Shown: piece after piece, positions 9,358 to 19,272 of the stretch
How the letters are laid out: the number at the start of each line of letters is the position of its first letter
Position numbering within the stretch: position 1 is the stretch's first letter
From: Carboxylicivirga litoralis
GTDB lineage: Bacteria; Bacteroidota; Bacteroidia; Bacteroidales; Marinilabiliaceae
Length of the DNA: 64,000 nt
Direction of reading: 5' to 3'
NCBI RefSeq assembly: GCF_025499605.1
Contig: NZ_JAFMVC010000007.1
Location: 62,001-126,000 of the forward strand
The notes under the pieces: model-generated
Seen by the model: only the letters and a program-made list of their open reading frames with translations
Told to the model about the DNA's origin: nothing
Database searches by the model: none
Position numbers and translations under genes: made by a program

Positions 9358-10290
9358 TTATCCCCCAAACTTCCCTCTCGCCTTCAACTCCATTGGCAAA
9401 ATACAATTACAGATAAATCGATTAACTGGCACATCAACACCGTATTGTTCGGCTAATTTCACAACAGTTCCATTCTGATAATCAATTTCCGATGGCTTGC
9501 CTTCCCACACATCACGGGTTAGAGACGAAGTAGAATCATAGGCTACAGAATCTATAACTTCGATAGTTTTATCAATAAAATTTGGCTTTATATTCACACC
9601 TTTCTTCTGCGAAACAGCATAAATCTCATTCAGCAAAGCAATCATCATCTGGCGTGTTTCGTTGAGCTCGCGCAGTTCGCCATAAGTTGTTTTGGTAACC
9701 GCCAACAAAGCACTGGTGCAGATAAAGATAAATTTCTTCCACACATCGGCTTCAATATCTCGTGATGCCTTATGAGCAACGCCTGCGTGTTCAAATAATT
9801 GGGTCAGTTTGCCCATCCGTGTTGAAAGAGAGCCGTTACGTTCGCCAAAAACGATCTCCGGCTTAAAACCAACATGATTTACCACTCCAGGCGCTTCAAT
9901 CAGGCTAAAAATACGACACAAGCCTCCCATGATATGCTTGGCTGGTATCACCTCAGCTAACTCATCAGCAGCCAATACTCCATTTTGTAGAGGCAATACG
10001 ATACTGTTACTGTGTAAAATATGATTTATTTCCTCTCTAATTTCTTTTATCTGCCATGCTTTAACAGCTACTAAAACCAAATCAGCCTTGTTAATATCCG
10101 TGATTTTATCCGTGGCATTGACATTAGTGATGTGCATATCACCATAAACACTTTTAACCAACAATCCATTTTCTCTTATGGCTTCCAGATGTGCACCCCT
10201 GGCGATGAATGTCACCTCATTATCCGCCTGTGCCAGTTTTGCGCCAAAATACCCGCCTACTCCACCTGTTCCAATAACTGCTATCTTCAT
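9358..10290 (-). CDS. panE: 2-dehydropantoate 2-reductase family protein (ketopantoate reductase)
   Basis: 310 residues when started at MKIAVIGTGGVGGYFG, the Rossmann NADPH-binding motif normally found at the extreme N-terminus of this family. The longer open frame upstream is not conserved-looking and was discarded. It reduces 2-dehydropantoate to pantoate for pantothenate/CoA synthesis. The central A-D-V-W-K-K segment carries the probable catalytic lysine. panB, the preceding pathway step, lies at 42.3-43.2 kb and is not linked. ApbA/PanE paralogues of other specificity exist, so the symbol is probable rather than certain. Confidence 0.8.
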   Translation of the reverse strand: MKIAVIGTGGVGGYFGAKLAQADNEVTFIARGAHLEAIRENGLLVKSVYGDMHITNVNATDKITDINKADLVLVAVKAWQIKEIREEINHILHSNSIVLPLQNGVLAADELAEVIPAKHIMGGLCRIFSLIEAPGVVNHVGFKPEIVFGERNGSLSTRMGKLTQLFEHAGVAHKASRDIEADVWKKFIFICTSALLAVTKTTYGELRELNETRQMMIALLNEIYAVSQKKGVNIKPNFIDKTIEVIDSVAYDSTSSLTRDVWEGKPSEIDYQNGTVVKLAEQYGVDVPVNRFICNCILPMELKARGKFGG

Positions 10291-10351
10291 TGAATTTTGT
10301 TTTATCAACACTATAAAGTGCAAATATAATGACTGGATCTGGAATTTCTGT

Positions 10352-11536
10352 TTACAACATTTTATTAAACGTATAACGTAAAGAAAACTGGATTTTAGTA
10401 GCTGAGGCATCCCAACCATCTCTGAAGTTATCACGTCGAATCCATAGCAACTCTATCCCCCCCATTATTCGAGGTGCTGGATGATATAACAAGTTGGCAC
10501 TTGCGTACTGTCCTTTTCGAAACGCATCATCTCTTTGACCATCAGTATTATCGATGAAAATAGCCGAATATCCAACTGCACTGGTGAATTTCTTATTCCA
10601 AACATGGTTCAGATACAAAGTAAATGATTTCAATGGAATCACCACCCCATCTACCGGATGGTTCGGGTCATCGTAACTTCGCTCCAACCCTATATCAGTT
10701 GGAGCATCATTCATATAGTTTTGTATACCTTCACCAACAATACCTTGCGCAATAAGCATATTGTTTTCATTCAGCTTAATATTGGAGCTCAAATGCACCC
10801 CCCAGCCAATAGCTTTACCGCTCACATCATAGGGCTGCTCTCCGATATCAATCCATTTAATTTGCCTTACCAATCCAGACAATTCCGCATAGCCCCAATT
10901 ACGTGTCATTCTAAACTCAGCCGATAAATCGGGTAAATCAAATTTTGCTTTGGCATCATCCAGTTCAATACGTCCATCATACACACCTTCATCAGCTGTC
11001 CCACCAGGGCGTTCAAGCGCAACAGCTAATTGATTACGCCCTTGAATAGGGATATATCGAAATTGGACATTCTTGCACAATGACAAGCCTACTGGCCCCC
11101 AATATTCTATCATATTGGGAAAACACCCAATATCGCAAAATAAGCTCCAGTTATGGCCCACACCAATCTTTCCCAATTCAGCATAGGCATATAAAATATG
11201 AAAAGCCGTTTGCCCGGTATTACTCCCAACGCCAAATAAATCCATAACAAATAAGATATTTAAATCGCCTAATGGAGTTGGCGTAACACTCTCCATTCCT
11301 AACATGGATTGGCGAACGCTGTAAAATACATTTCCATCACTTCCATATTGGTTTTTGTAAGCAGGCAGTTGTGTCGGACGCATCACATCCGAAAAATCAG
11401 GATTGACCTGATCAAAATTATAACCTGCATCTGTCATCACATGACCAAATATTTCGAAAGTTCCTGTAGGCTCATCTTGTGCCCATGCACAGGTCATAAT
11501 GGTCAACATCGTTGCAGATAAGAAGAATTGTTTCAT
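10352..11536 (-). CDS. DcaP-like outer-membrane porin
   Basis: 394 residues with a signal peptide ending at TCAWA and a beta-rich barrel ending in Leu. The N-terminal region, FEIFGHVMTDAGYNF followed by DVMRPTQLP and SVRQSMLGMES, is the signature of DcaP-type trimeric porins. In Acinetobacter these take up negatively charged small molecules such as dicarboxylates. The substrate here is unknown. It is on the same strand as the reductase gene, 61 bp upstream of it, but a functional link is not evident. Confidence 0.75.
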   Translation of the reverse strand: MKQFFLSATMLTIMTCAWAQDEPTGTFEIFGHVMTDAGYNFDQVNPDFSDVMRPTQLPAYKNQYGSDGNVFYSVRQSMLGMESVTPTPLGDLNILFVMDLFGVGSNTGQTAFHILYAYAELGKIGVGHNWSLFCDIGCFPNMIEYWGPVGLSLCKNVQFRYIPIQGRNQLAVALERPGGTADEGVYDGRIELDDAKAKFDLPDLSAEFRMTRNWGYAELSGLVRQIKWIDIGEQPYDVSGKAIGWGVHLSSNIKLNENNMLIAQGIVGEGIQNYMNDAPTDIGLERSYDDPNHPVDGVVIPLKSFTLYLNHVWNKKFTSAVGYSAIFIDNTDGQRDDAFRKGQYASANLLYHPAPRIMGGIELLWIRRDNFRDGWDASATKIQFSLRYTFNKML

Positions 11537-11679
11537 GGTTTAGGTTCCTTGGGAGATATTTAATGACTATTTAACGCCTTATTAAGTAAAGATTTGAATT
11601 CTTATTCTTAAAAATAGACTATTAAAATTATTTGTTCAACAAAAACACTTTTTAGATGAGTTCGAAATAAGAACTTTAA

Positions 11680-11709
11680 TGGAAAATGTTTGACCCCTTC
11701 CATTTTCCA
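11680..11709. repeat. Perfect 9-bp inverted repeat in a divergent intergenic region
   Basis: TGGAAAATG and CATTTTCCA flank a 12-nt loop. It lies between the divergent porin and dehydrogenase genes, about 95 bp from the latter. A second, weaker dyad (AGTTC/GAACT, 11659-11675) is adjacent. Possible regulator site; no T-run argues against a terminator. Confidence 0.35.
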
Positions 11710-11804
11710 AGCTAGACGATGATGAAGGCGCTATTTGAAAACTGATTCCCAAAACAATACCTGAGTCTCATTGTTATAACACCGACTCACCCAATATCGC
11801 TATT

Positions 11805-13202
11805 ATGAAAAGGTTATTATTTCTGGCAATTTTCAGCAGCGGCCTACTACTTATTAGTGGCTGTAACTCAAAGAAAACAGTTCAAACGTCCAAGGACGCA
11901 GAAAAGCTTTATAATGATTATTGCATTGGTTGTCACAATCAGAATAAATCGCCATTTACAAATCGGCAATGGTTATTTGGAAATAGCAAAGATGAGATTA
12001 TCAACAGTATAAAATTGGGGCGTATATCCTTTGGAATGCCCTCTTTTGAGAAAGGATTAACGGATAATGAAATTGAACAGCTAGCCGAATATATTTTAGC
12101 CCTAGCACAGCAAAAACAAACCGAAAAAACTTCATCTAGCAAGAGAACAGGAATCCACGAAAGTGAAGTTCAAAACTTCAGGGTAGACACAATAGTGAGT
12201 GGTTTAGATGTTCCCTGGGGGTTAGAGTTTCTGCCTGATAGTTCCTTGCTGATTTCTGAACGAAGTGGTACATTATTGCTTTATACTAGTGATGAAGAGC
12301 TAATACTTGTCGCCAATTCACCTGAAGTATTTGAAAAAGGGCAAGGAGGATTGCTTGATTTGGAACTTCACCCTCAATATGAGCAAAATGGTTGGATTTA
12401 TATCGCTTATTCATCGCCTAATAAAAGTGACAATACCATAGCCAATACAGCTATTATGAGAGCCCGATTACAAGGCCATCAACTGGTTGATAAGCAAGTT
12501 ATTTTTAAAGCAGCACCAGAAACCGACCGACGCCACCATTTTGGTTGTAAGCTTGAATTTGACAAAGAAGGTTACCTGTACTTTTCGGTTGGCGACCGCG
12601 GGAACCGTGACCGCAACCCACAATCACTGGATAACGATTGTGGAAAAATACACCGGATATATGATGATGGCCGTATTCCTGAAGATAACCCTTTCGTGGA
12701 TGTAAAAGATGCACGGGCAAGTATATTCTCTTATGGTCATCGTAATCCGCAAGGCGTATGTATGCATCCTGAAACGGGGTATATCTGGACCGATGAGCAT
12801 GGTCCCAAAGGCGGCGACGAAATCAATATTATCAAACCTGGCAAAAACTATGGCTGGCCGCTTATCTCATTTGGCATTAATTACAACGGCACTACCTTCA
12901 CTAACGATACAGCCAAAGCAGGCATGGAACAACCTTTGCATTATTGGACGCCCAGCATTGCTCCGTGCGGTATGACCTTTGTAAAAGGAGACCGTTACCC
13001 CAATTGGAAGAACAATATTCTGACCGGTTCGCTTCGTTTTGAATACCTGCAACGGGTTGTCGTAAGTGACGAAAAAGTTATACACGAAGAAAAATTACTG
13101 GAAGGCATAGGTCGAGTTCGAAATGTTGAGATGAGTCCGGATGGATATATTTATGTCGCCATTGAGAAACCTGGAAAGATCTTAAAGCTTATACCATTGT
13201 AA
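11805..13202 (+). CDS. Lipoprotein: cytochrome c domain fused to PQQ-dependent aldose sugar dehydrogenase
   Basis: 465 residues. The lipobox ends at Cys20 (LISGC), predicting a periplasmic lipoprotein. A small cytochrome c domain follows, with the haem site CIGCH at 40-44 and a probable Met axial ligand at 78 (GMPSF). From about residue 130 comes a six-bladed propeller of the soluble glucose/sorbosone dehydrogenase (GSDH, YliI/Asd) family: VPWGLEFLPD, HHFGCKLEFD, SVGDRG, YGHRNPQG and TDEHGPKGGDEIN. Such enzymes oxidise aldoses using PQQ, and the fused haem would pass electrons to the respiratory chain. A TonB-dependent receptor gene starts 7 bp downstream. Confidence 0.85.
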   Translation: MKRLLFLAIFSSGLLLISGCNSKKTVQTSKDAEKLYNDYCIGCHNQNKSPFTNRQWLFGNSKDEIINSIKLGRISFGMPSFEKGLTDNEIEQLAEYILALAQQKQTEKTSSSKRTGIHESEVQNFRVDTIVSGLDVPWGLEFLPDSSLLISERSGTLLLYTSDEELILVANSPEVFEKGQGGLLDLELHPQYEQNGWIYIAYSSPNKSDNTIANTAIMRARLQGHQLVDKQVIFKAAPETDRRHHFGCKLEFDKEGYLYFSVGDRGNRDRNPQSLDNDCGKIHRIYDDGRIPEDNPFVDVKDARASIFSYGHRNPQGVCMHPETGYIWTDEHGPKGGDEINIIKPGKNYGWPLISFGINYNGTTFTNDTAKAGMEQPLHYWTPSIAPCGMTFVKGDRYPNWKNNILTGSLRFEYLQRVVVSDEKVIHEEKLLEGIGRVRNVEMSPDGYIYVAIEKPGKILKLIPL

Positions 13203-13209
13203 ACAACTC

Positions 13210-15243
13210 ATGCGCATATCAGCATTAACCAACTGTCTGTGTTTTTTACTTAGCTGTTTTTGGCAACCAACTACTGCCCAAATAGACACAACCAACCTTA
13301 AACAACGGCAACTTAATGAGGTGACGGTTAGTGCACCGGTCACAATTCTATCGGTAAAACAATGGCCGGGTAGTTTGGTTAGTATTGATTCATTGACTAT
13401 TCAATCGGGTAATTCATACTTGTTATCACAACAGCTAAATAACTTGCCAGGTGTACTAATGCAACAAGGTACACTTAGCACCAGCCGTATAACCATTCGT
13501 GGCATTGGTTCGCGTACACCATACAACAGTAACCGCATTAAAGCTTATTGGGGCGACATCCCCTTGACCGATGGCGATGGTGTTAGCTCCATTGAAGACA
13601 TAGGCTTTAATGACATCAATAATATTCAAATACTGAAAGGTCCGTCCTCTGCCCTATATGGTGCTGGACTTGGTGGTGTTGTACTGATAAATCCATGGTA
13701 TCCAGCCTCCAAAACAAGCATAGCAGCAGGCTTTGAAGCTGGCAGTTACGGCACATACTCCAGTCAGTTGTCAGCCGTATTAAAACAGGAAAAAGGCACT
13801 ACCTGGTTAACGGCCAATCAACTTATCTCTGATGGCTACCGGAATAACAGTGAATACAAGCGTTATAACATTACACTGAAAGGCAAATACAAGCTAGGCA
13901 CCCATCTATTACATTATTTATACAACCACCGCCATTTAAATGCTCACATTCCAAGTTCACTTGACAGCGTTGACTTTTATAATCAACCGGAAAAAGCCGC
14001 TGACTCATGGGCCGCCATTGAAGGCTACGAAAAATCAAATCGTCAAATTATATCAATTGGATTAAGCTCTGGTTTGAATAACCTCCTTTCCAACTCTCTC
14101 CATCTTTTTGGCATCATCTCTACATTAGATGAACTCAGGCCCTTTAACCAACTTGATGAATCTAAACTGACAATTGGCATTCGAAATAAATTGAGCTATC
14201 GGAAACAATCCATTCGGTTAGCGCTAGGCTTTGAGGCCATAAATGAAATGAATACCGTCAAGTTATATGGTGTTAGACCCAACAATTTAGGGCAACTCCT
14301 TAACAAAAATGATATTGAACGAAGCTATATTAATATTTTTGGCTTGCTCGATATTGATATATCTGATAAACTCATTATGCAAGCGGGCTTAAACTACAAC
14401 ATCACTAGTTATAAGAATAAGGATAAAGTCAATGGAATAAAGTCAGACCATCAATATCCAGCAACGCTTTCTCCACGATTAGGCATAAATTATCAACTCA
14501 CGAATTCTTCCAACCTTTTTGCGGCTGCCGGACATGGTTTTTCAACACCTTCAGTTGAAGAGGCTCAAATGCCCGATGGCAGCTTTAATGCCTCCATTAA
14601 ACCCGAAGAAGGTTATCATGTAGATATTGGTTACCACTATCAATCAGTCAATAACAAAACAAATGCTGATTTTACTCTTTATTGGATAAAGTTGAATAAC
14701 CTATTAGTTACTAAACGAGAAAGCGAAGAACTTTTCTATGGTATCAATGCCGGAGAAACAAGCCATAAGGGAGTCGAATTATCTGTTCAACACCAGTTGG
14801 ATTTCAATAATCTCAGTCACATTAAGTTATCGGGAACTTTCTCTCATTCAATTAATAAGTTTGAACGGTTTACAGATGAAGGCATTGACTACAGTCACAA
14901 ACACTTGCCAGGAATACCGGAGTATACAGCACATCTGTCAGCTACCTACATATTAAGAAAAACTCAACTGTATATTAATAACCAGTTCTTCGGCCAGCAA
15001 TATTTAACCGACAGCAACAGTAAGCGATATGATGATTTCAGTGTGCTAAACTGTAAATTAAGTCATAATACCACGATTGGTAAAATAGCCACTACTTTTT
15101 ATTTGGGCATAAATAACATCAACGACAAGCAATATGCCTCTATGTTATTAATTAATGCTCCTTCCTTTGGCAACAATCTTCCCAGATATTATTACCCGGC
15201 ACTACCTCGAAACTGGTATGGTGGTATTATCATTAGGATATAG
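13210..15243 (+). CDS. TonB-dependent outer-membrane receptor, candidate PQQ importer
   Basis: 677 residues with a signal peptide (to about 23), a TonB-box-like NEVTVSAP near 36-43, a plug domain (ITIRGIGSRTPYNSNRIKAY, ILKGPSSALYGAGLGGVVLINP split across 150-172) and a C-terminal barrel. There is no CarboxypepD extension and no SusD partner, so it is not a glycan receptor of the SusC type. It begins 7 bp after a PQQ-dependent dehydrogenase gene and must share its mRNA. In Escherichia coli the receptor PqqU (YncD) imports PQQ; the same role here is inference from position. A sugar or siderophore ligand remains possible. Confidence 0.8.
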   Translation: MRISALTNCLCFLLSCFWQPTTAQIDTTNLKQRQLNEVTVSAPVTILSVKQWPGSLVSIDSLTIQSGNSYLLSQQLNNLPGVLMQQGTLSTSRITIRGIGSRTPYNSNRIKAYWGDIPLTDGDGVSSIEDIGFNDINNIQILKGPSSALYGAGLGGVVLINPWYPASKTSIAAGFEAGSYGTYSSQLSAVLKQEKGTTWLTANQLISDGYRNNSEYKRYNITLKGKYKLGTHLLHYLYNHRHLNAHIPSSLDSVDFYNQPEKAADSWAAIEGYEKSNRQIISIGLSSGLNNLLSNSLHLFGIISTLDELRPFNQLDESKLTIGIRNKLSYRKQSIRLALGFEAINEMNTVKLYGVRPNNLGQLLNKNDIERSYINIFGLLDIDISDKLIMQAGLNYNITSYKNKDKVNGIKSDHQYPATLSPRLGINYQLTNSSNLFAAAGHGFSTPSVEEAQMPDGSFNASIKPEEGYHVDIGYHYQSVNNKTNADFTLYWIKLNNLLVTKRESEELFYGINAGETSHKGVELSVQHQLDFNNLSHIKLSGTFSHSINKFERFTDEGIDYSHKHLPGIPEYTAHLSATYILRKTQLYINNQFFGQQYLTDSNSKRYDDFSVLNCKLSHNTTIGKIATTFYLGINNINDKQYASMLLINAPSFGNNLPRYYYPALPRNWYGGIIIRI

Positions 15244-15453
15244 TGTGATATAACAGCCTGCTTAAAATCGCGATAATTTTCTTTAATATATTACGGATTT
15301 TTTTCTTTATAAATCTTTTACAACCAATAATTTACAGCCCATCATGAGCAATACTACTAAATCATAGCTAATTAACTGTAAGAATACACTCTTATTTTTA
15401 TTAATTCTAAATACAAATACCCAATGTAGTTTACAACAATTCCATTACTTCGT

Positions 15454-15461
15454 TACATTTG
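15454..15461 (+). promoter_or_regulatory. Candidate -7 element of the rseC-rnf operon
   Basis: TACATTTG matches TAnnTTTG, with TTA at 15431-15433 as a weak -33 element 20 nt upstream. It ends 13 nt before the rseC-like ATG, predicting a very short leader. Confidence 0.45.
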
Positions 15462-15474
15462 TGACCCTACGTAT

Positions 15475-15900
15475 ATGGCAGACATAGATTACATAGAACA
15501 CGAAGGCTTTGTAGCAGAGGTGAATCCACAGCATATTAAAGTGAGAATTGTTAATGAATCGGCATGTGCTTCATGCCATGCAAAAGGTTCATGTACTGCT
15601 GCTGATTTACAGGATAAACTGGTTGATGTCTATCAAAATGAAAGCAGTTTTGAGATAGGTCAAAAAGTAATGTTACTAGGCAAGAAGTCACTGGCACCCA
15701 AGGCTGTATTATTAGCCTACATTTATCCAATTATCCTGATGCTGGCTGCATTAATTGTTTCTTTCTACCTTACTAATAATGAATTATTAGCAGGCGGTTT
15801 AGCACTAGCTATTCTTGTTCCTTATTACACTATCATATACGCAAATAAAAATAAGCTTAAAAGAACTTTTTCATTTACTATAAAACATCAAATCAACTAA
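15475..15900 (+). CDS. RseC/MucC family membrane protein heading the rnf operon
   Basis: 141 residues. The N-terminal cytosolic part carries C-x2-C-x5-C ([10 protein letters not shown], about 41-50), the cysteine cluster of the SoxR-reducing-system RseC family. Two membrane helices follow (about 85-105 and 109-125). In gammaproteobacteria RseC assists the Rsx/Rnf complex in SoxR reduction. rnfB begins 2 bp after the stop, so it is the first gene of the Rnf operon. It probably helps assemble or modulate the complex; that is inference from co-location. Confidence 0.8.
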   Translation: MADIDYIEHEGFVAEVNPQHIKVRIVNESACASCHAKGSCTAADLQDKLVDVYQNESSFEIGQKVMLLGKKSLAPKAVLLAYIYPIILMLAALIVSFYLTNNELLAGGLALAILVPYYTIIYANKNKLKRTFSFTIKHQIN

Positions 15901-15902
15901 AT

Positions 15903-16763
15903 ATGAATGTTGTTCTGATAACTATAATTTCGTTAGGTGTGTTAGGGGCTTTAGCCGCTATCATACTTTATTTTGTAGCACAGAAATTCAAAGTTTTTGA
16001 AGATCCTCGAATTGATCAGGTCGAAGAAGCACTGCCTGCAGCTAATTGCGGTGGATGTGGATTTCCGGGATGTCGAGCTTTTGCTGAGGCCATGGTTAAA
16101 TCTGATGATATTTCAGGTTTAAACTGCCCCGTTGGAGGTGCTGAAACAATGAGTGCAGCAGCAGCTATTCTAGGTAAAGAAGTAGCCGCAGCAGCTCCAA
16201 TGGTCGCCGTTGTCCGTTGTAACGGAACGTGCGAAAATCGTCCTCGAATAACCGAATATGACGGTGCCACTTCATGTTCAATCGCCTCATCGTTGTATGG
16301 CGGCGACACTGGTTGTTCGAATGGTTGCCTCGGATTAGGCGAATGTGTTGACGCTTGTGCCTTCGACGCCATGTACATGGATGAAAAAACAGGTCTTCCG
16401 ATAATTAAAGAAGATAACTGTGTATCGTGCGGTGCTTGTGTGGATGCGTGTCCTAAAAACATTATCGAGCTGCGCAAGAAAGGACCTAAAAACCGTCGTA
16501 TTTTTGTATCGTGTATTAATACCGACAAAGGAGCAGCTGCTAAAAAAGCTTGCTCGGCTGCATGTATTGGCTGTAAAAAGTGTCAGAAAATCTGTCCTTT
16601 CGATGCCATCACAGTTGAAAACAATTTGGCCTACATCGACTACGACAAATGTAAGTTGTGTCGTAAGTGTGTAGCCGAATGTCCAACCAATGCGATTCAT
16701 ATGGTCAACTTCCCTCCTCCAAAACCAAAGGTGGAAAAACCAGTTGAAGAGAAAGCAGAGTAA
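15903..16763 (+). CDS. rnfB: Rnf electron transport complex subunit B
   Basis: 286 residues. An N-terminal membrane anchor is followed by the [4Fe-4S] domain with Cys49, Cys52, Cys57 and Cys75 (CGGCGFPGC), then several ferredoxin-type clusters ([36 protein letters not shown]). RnfB accepts electrons from ferredoxin and passes them into the membrane complex that reduces NAD+ while pumping Na+ or H+. A Pro/Lys/Glu tail ends the protein. The long open frame on the opposite strand is a shadow. Confidence 0.93.
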   Translation: MNVVLITIISLGVLGALAAIILYFVAQKFKVFEDPRIDQVEEALPAANCGGCGFPGCRAFAEAMVKSDDISGLNCPVGGAETMSAAAAILGKEVAAAAPMVAVVRCNGTCENRPRITEYDGATSCSIASSLYGGDTGCSNGCLGLGECVDACAFDAMYMDEKTGLPIIKEDNCVSCGACVDACPKNIIELRKKGPKNRRIFVSCINTDKGAAAKKACSAACIGCKKCQKICPFDAITVENNLAYIDYDKCKLCRKCVAECPTNAIHMVNFPPPKPKVEKPVEEKAE

Positions 16764-16768
16764 AAAAA

Positions 16769-16803
16769 AGCTATCAGCTGTTAGCCACCAGCTATCAGCC
16801 CTG
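16769..16803. repeat. Degenerate heptanucleotide repeat after rnfB
   Basis: Five successive 7-nt units of form AGCNNNN (AGCTATC, AGCTGTT, AGCCACC, then AGCTATC and AGCCCTG) begin 5 bp after the rnfB stop. Related tracts lie at 18180, 41493 and 42220. Confidence 0.65.
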
Positions 16804-16849
16804 AGTGAATTAAAATAAGTAAAAACATTATAAAATAGGAGGACCAATC

Positions 16850-18181
16850 GTGTTAAAAACATTCTCACTAGGAGGGGTTCACCCGGCAGAAAACAAATTC
16901 TCAGCCGGCCAAAAGATTGAGGTCTTGCCCGTTCCCGAGCAAGTTTCGGTTCCTATTGCCCAACATATTGGAGCACCTTCAGAGCCTGTTGTTGCAAAAG
17001 GCGACGAAGTAAAAGTGGGTCAATTAATTGCCAAATCAACCGGTTTTGTATCGGCCAATATCCATTCACCTGTTTCAGGTAAAGTCTTTAAAATAGACGA
17101 TGTATTGGATGCCAGCGGCTACAAACGCAAAGCCATCATCATTAAAGTTGAAGGCGACGAATGGGACGAAAGCATCGACCGTTCAGAAGATTTAGTTAAA
17201 GACATTACAGCCTCACCAGAAGATATTATTAAGAAAGTAGGCGAAGCTGGTATTGTAGGACTTGGTGGTGCTACGTTCCCGGCACATGTTAAGCTTTCTG
17301 TTCCTCCCGGAAAAACCTGTGATGTTCTGATATTGAACGGTGTTGAGTGTGAACCTTATTTGACTGCCGACCATCAGTTAATGATGGAAAAAGGCGATGA
17401 AATAATGGTTGGCACACAGATATTAATGAAAGCCCTTAAAGTTGACAAGGCCATCATTGGTATTGAAAACAACAAGCCGGATGCCATTAAGCACATGAGC
17501 GAATTGGCAAAAAAATATCCTGGTATCACCATTCAATCCTTAAAAGTACAATATCCGCAAGGAGGTGAAAAACAGCTTATCGACGCCTGTATTGGCCGTC
17601 AGATTCCATCGGGAAAATTACCAATTGAGGTAGGAGCTGTTGTTCAAAATGTTGGTACCACATTGGCTGTTTATGAAGCTGTTCAAAAGAACAAACCTCT
17701 TTTTGAGCGCGTGGTAACAGTAACCGGTAAATCCGTTACAAAACCATCTAACTTCTTAACGCGCGTTGGTACGCCACTTAACCAGCTGATTGATGCCGCC
17801 GGTGGCCTACCTGAAGATACCGGTAAAGTTATTGGCGGTGGCCCCATGATGGGTAAAGCTTTATCTTCTATTGAAGTGCCAATTACAAAAGGAAGCTCTG
17901 GTGTATTGATTATGCCAAATGAGATTGCGAAACGACCTAAATTGGAAGCCTGCATTCGCTGCTCAAAGTGTGTATCTGTTTGTCCAATGGGCTTGTCTCC
18001 ATATTTATTAAGCACTGTATCCGACAAAGCCATCTGGGACAGAGCCGAAGAGGAAAAAATCATGGACTGTATCGAATGTGGTTCATGCAGCTATACGTGC
18101 CCTGCAGGGCGTCCATTGCTTGACTACATCCGTTTGGGGAAAGGCAAGGTTGGACAAATCATGCGAAGCAGAACGAAATAG
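16850..18181 (+). CDS. rnfC: Rnf electron transport complex subunit C
   Basis: 443 residues starting at GTG, set by a strong AGGAGG at 16837-16842 seven bases upstream and by the conserved N-terminus LKTFSLGGVHPAENK. The central GAGIVGLGGATFPAHVK-type segment is the FMN/NADH-binding region shared with complex I NuoF. Two [4Fe-4S] motifs follow, CIRCSKCVSVCP from 368 and CIECGSCSYTCP from 407. RnfC is the peripheral NADH-interacting subunit. It lacks the long C-terminal repeat extension of some gammaproteobacterial RnfC proteins. Confidence 0.93.
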   Translation: MLKTFSLGGVHPAENKFSAGQKIEVLPVPEQVSVPIAQHIGAPSEPVVAKGDEVKVGQLIAKSTGFVSANIHSPVSGKVFKIDDVLDASGYKRKAIIIKVEGDEWDESIDRSEDLVKDITASPEDIIKKVGEAGIVGLGGATFPAHVKLSVPPGKTCDVLILNGVECEPYLTADHQLMMEKGDEIMVGTQILMKALKVDKAIIGIENNKPDAIKHMSELAKKYPGITIQSLKVQYPQGGEKQLIDACIGRQIPSGKLPIEVGAVVQNVGTTLAVYEAVQKNKPLFERVVTVTGKSVTKPSNFLTRVGTPLNQLIDAAGGLPEDTGKVIGGGPMMGKALSSIEVPITKGSSGVLIMPNEIAKRPKLEACIRCSKCVSVCPMGLSPYLLSTVSDKAIWDRAEEEKIMDCIECGSCSYTCPAGRPLLDYIRLGKGKVGQIMRSRTK

Positions 18182-18214
18182 CCAGTAGCTGACGGCCATT
18201 AGCTATCAGCTTTT
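18180..18214. repeat. Degenerate heptanucleotide repeat overlapping the rnfC stop codon
   Basis: Five 7-nt units (AGCCAGT, AGCTGAC, GGCCATT, then AGCTATC and AGCTTTT) start on the last two bases of the rnfC stop codon. Same family as the tract after rnfB. Confidence 0.65.
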
Positions 18215-18248
18215 TGTAACAAGAAGTAAAAAAAGAAAATTATTAAAT

Positions 18249-19253
18249 ATGAATAGGTTAACCGTATCACCATCCCCGCATGTGCACAGTGGCGACTCTG
18301 TGAAAAAGAACATGTATGGGGTGATTATAGCCCTTGTTCCGGCACTGGCAGCCTCTTTGTACTATTTTGGTCTGGGTGCTGCAATAGTTACAATCACAGC
18401 TGTATTGTCGTGCGTATTTTTTGAGTGGGCCATCCAAAAGTTCCTGTTAAAAAATGAATCAACCATTATGGATGGTTCAGCCGCTTTAACCGGACTGCTA
18501 TTAGCTTTTAACATGCCAACCAATCTGCCTCTCTGGATAATTATTATTGGTAGCTTGGTGGCCATCGGTATCGGAAAAATGTCATTCGGAGGATTGGGTA
18601 ACAACCCGTTTAACCCGGCATTGGTAGGACGTGTATTCTTGCTTATCTCCTTCCCGGTTCAGATGACTTTATGGCCAAAACCAATCGAATCACAGGCAAG
18701 TTATCTGGATGCCAGCACCGGCGCCACTCCCCTTTCTATTATGAAAGAAGGTTTAGCCAATGGTGAATCAGTAAGTGCACTGATGGCTAAAATACCTTCA
18801 TACACTGAATTGTTTTTTGGTAACTCGGGAGGTTCTGGTGGCGAGGTTGCCGCGATTGCTTTATTAGTGGGTTTATTGTTTATGTTGATTCGCAAAATCA
18901 TCACCTGGCACATTCCTGTTGCAGTCATCGGCTCAGTTGCAGTCTTTACAGGTATTTTGCATTTAGTGAACCCCGAAGCATATGCCGGTCCATTATTCCA
19001 CTTGTTAACAGGTGGTGTGATGTTAGGCGCTATTTTTATGGCAACGGACTATGTAAGTTCTCCTATGGCGAATAAAGGAATGATAATTTATGGTATTGGC
19101 ATTGGTGTCATCACGGTAGTAATTCGCGTATTCGGTGCTTATCCGGAAGGCGTATCGTTTGCTATCTTAATCATGAATGGCTTTGTTCCTCTAATTGACA
19201 AATATGTGAAACCTAAACGCTTTGGCGAAGTTGTAAAACCAGCTAAAGCTTAA
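18249..19253 (+). CDS. rnfD: Rnf electron transport complex subunit D
   Basis: 334 residues, polytopic membrane protein of the NqrB/RnfD family. The sequence STGATPLS places the flavinylated threonine at 160, where ApbE attaches FMN by a phosphoester bond. GGLGNNPFNPALVGR upstream is another family hallmark. It forms the ion-translocating membrane core with RnfA, RnfE and RnfG. An apbE gene capable of modifying it is encoded at 52.2-53.2 kb in this window. Confidence 0.93.
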   Translation: MNRLTVSPSPHVHSGDSVKKNMYGVIIALVPALAASLYYFGLGAAIVTITAVLSCVFFEWAIQKFLLKNESTIMDGSAALTGLLLAFNMPTNLPLWIIIIGSLVAIGIGKMSFGGLGNNPFNPALVGRVFLLISFPVQMTLWPKPIESQASYLDASTGATPLSIMKEGLANGESVSALMAKIPSYTELFFGNSGGSGGEVAAIALLVGLLFMLIRKIITWHIPVAVIGSVAVFTGILHLVNPEAYAGPLFHLLTGGVMLGAIFMATDYVSSPMANKGMIIYGIGIGVITVVIRVFGAYPEGVSFAILIMNGFVPLIDKYVKPKRFGEVVKPAKA

Positions 19254-19272
19254 TGCAGGAAAAATAAAAATC

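Noticed and set aside
16016-16528. 170-codon open frame antisense to rnfB
   Set aside because: Low-complexity product without family features, entirely inside a well-conserved gene with ordered iron-sulfur motifs; a shadow frame.
16769-18214. Repeat tracts considered as a CRISPR array
   Set aside because: Units are 7 nt, degenerate and without spacers; no cas genes in the window.
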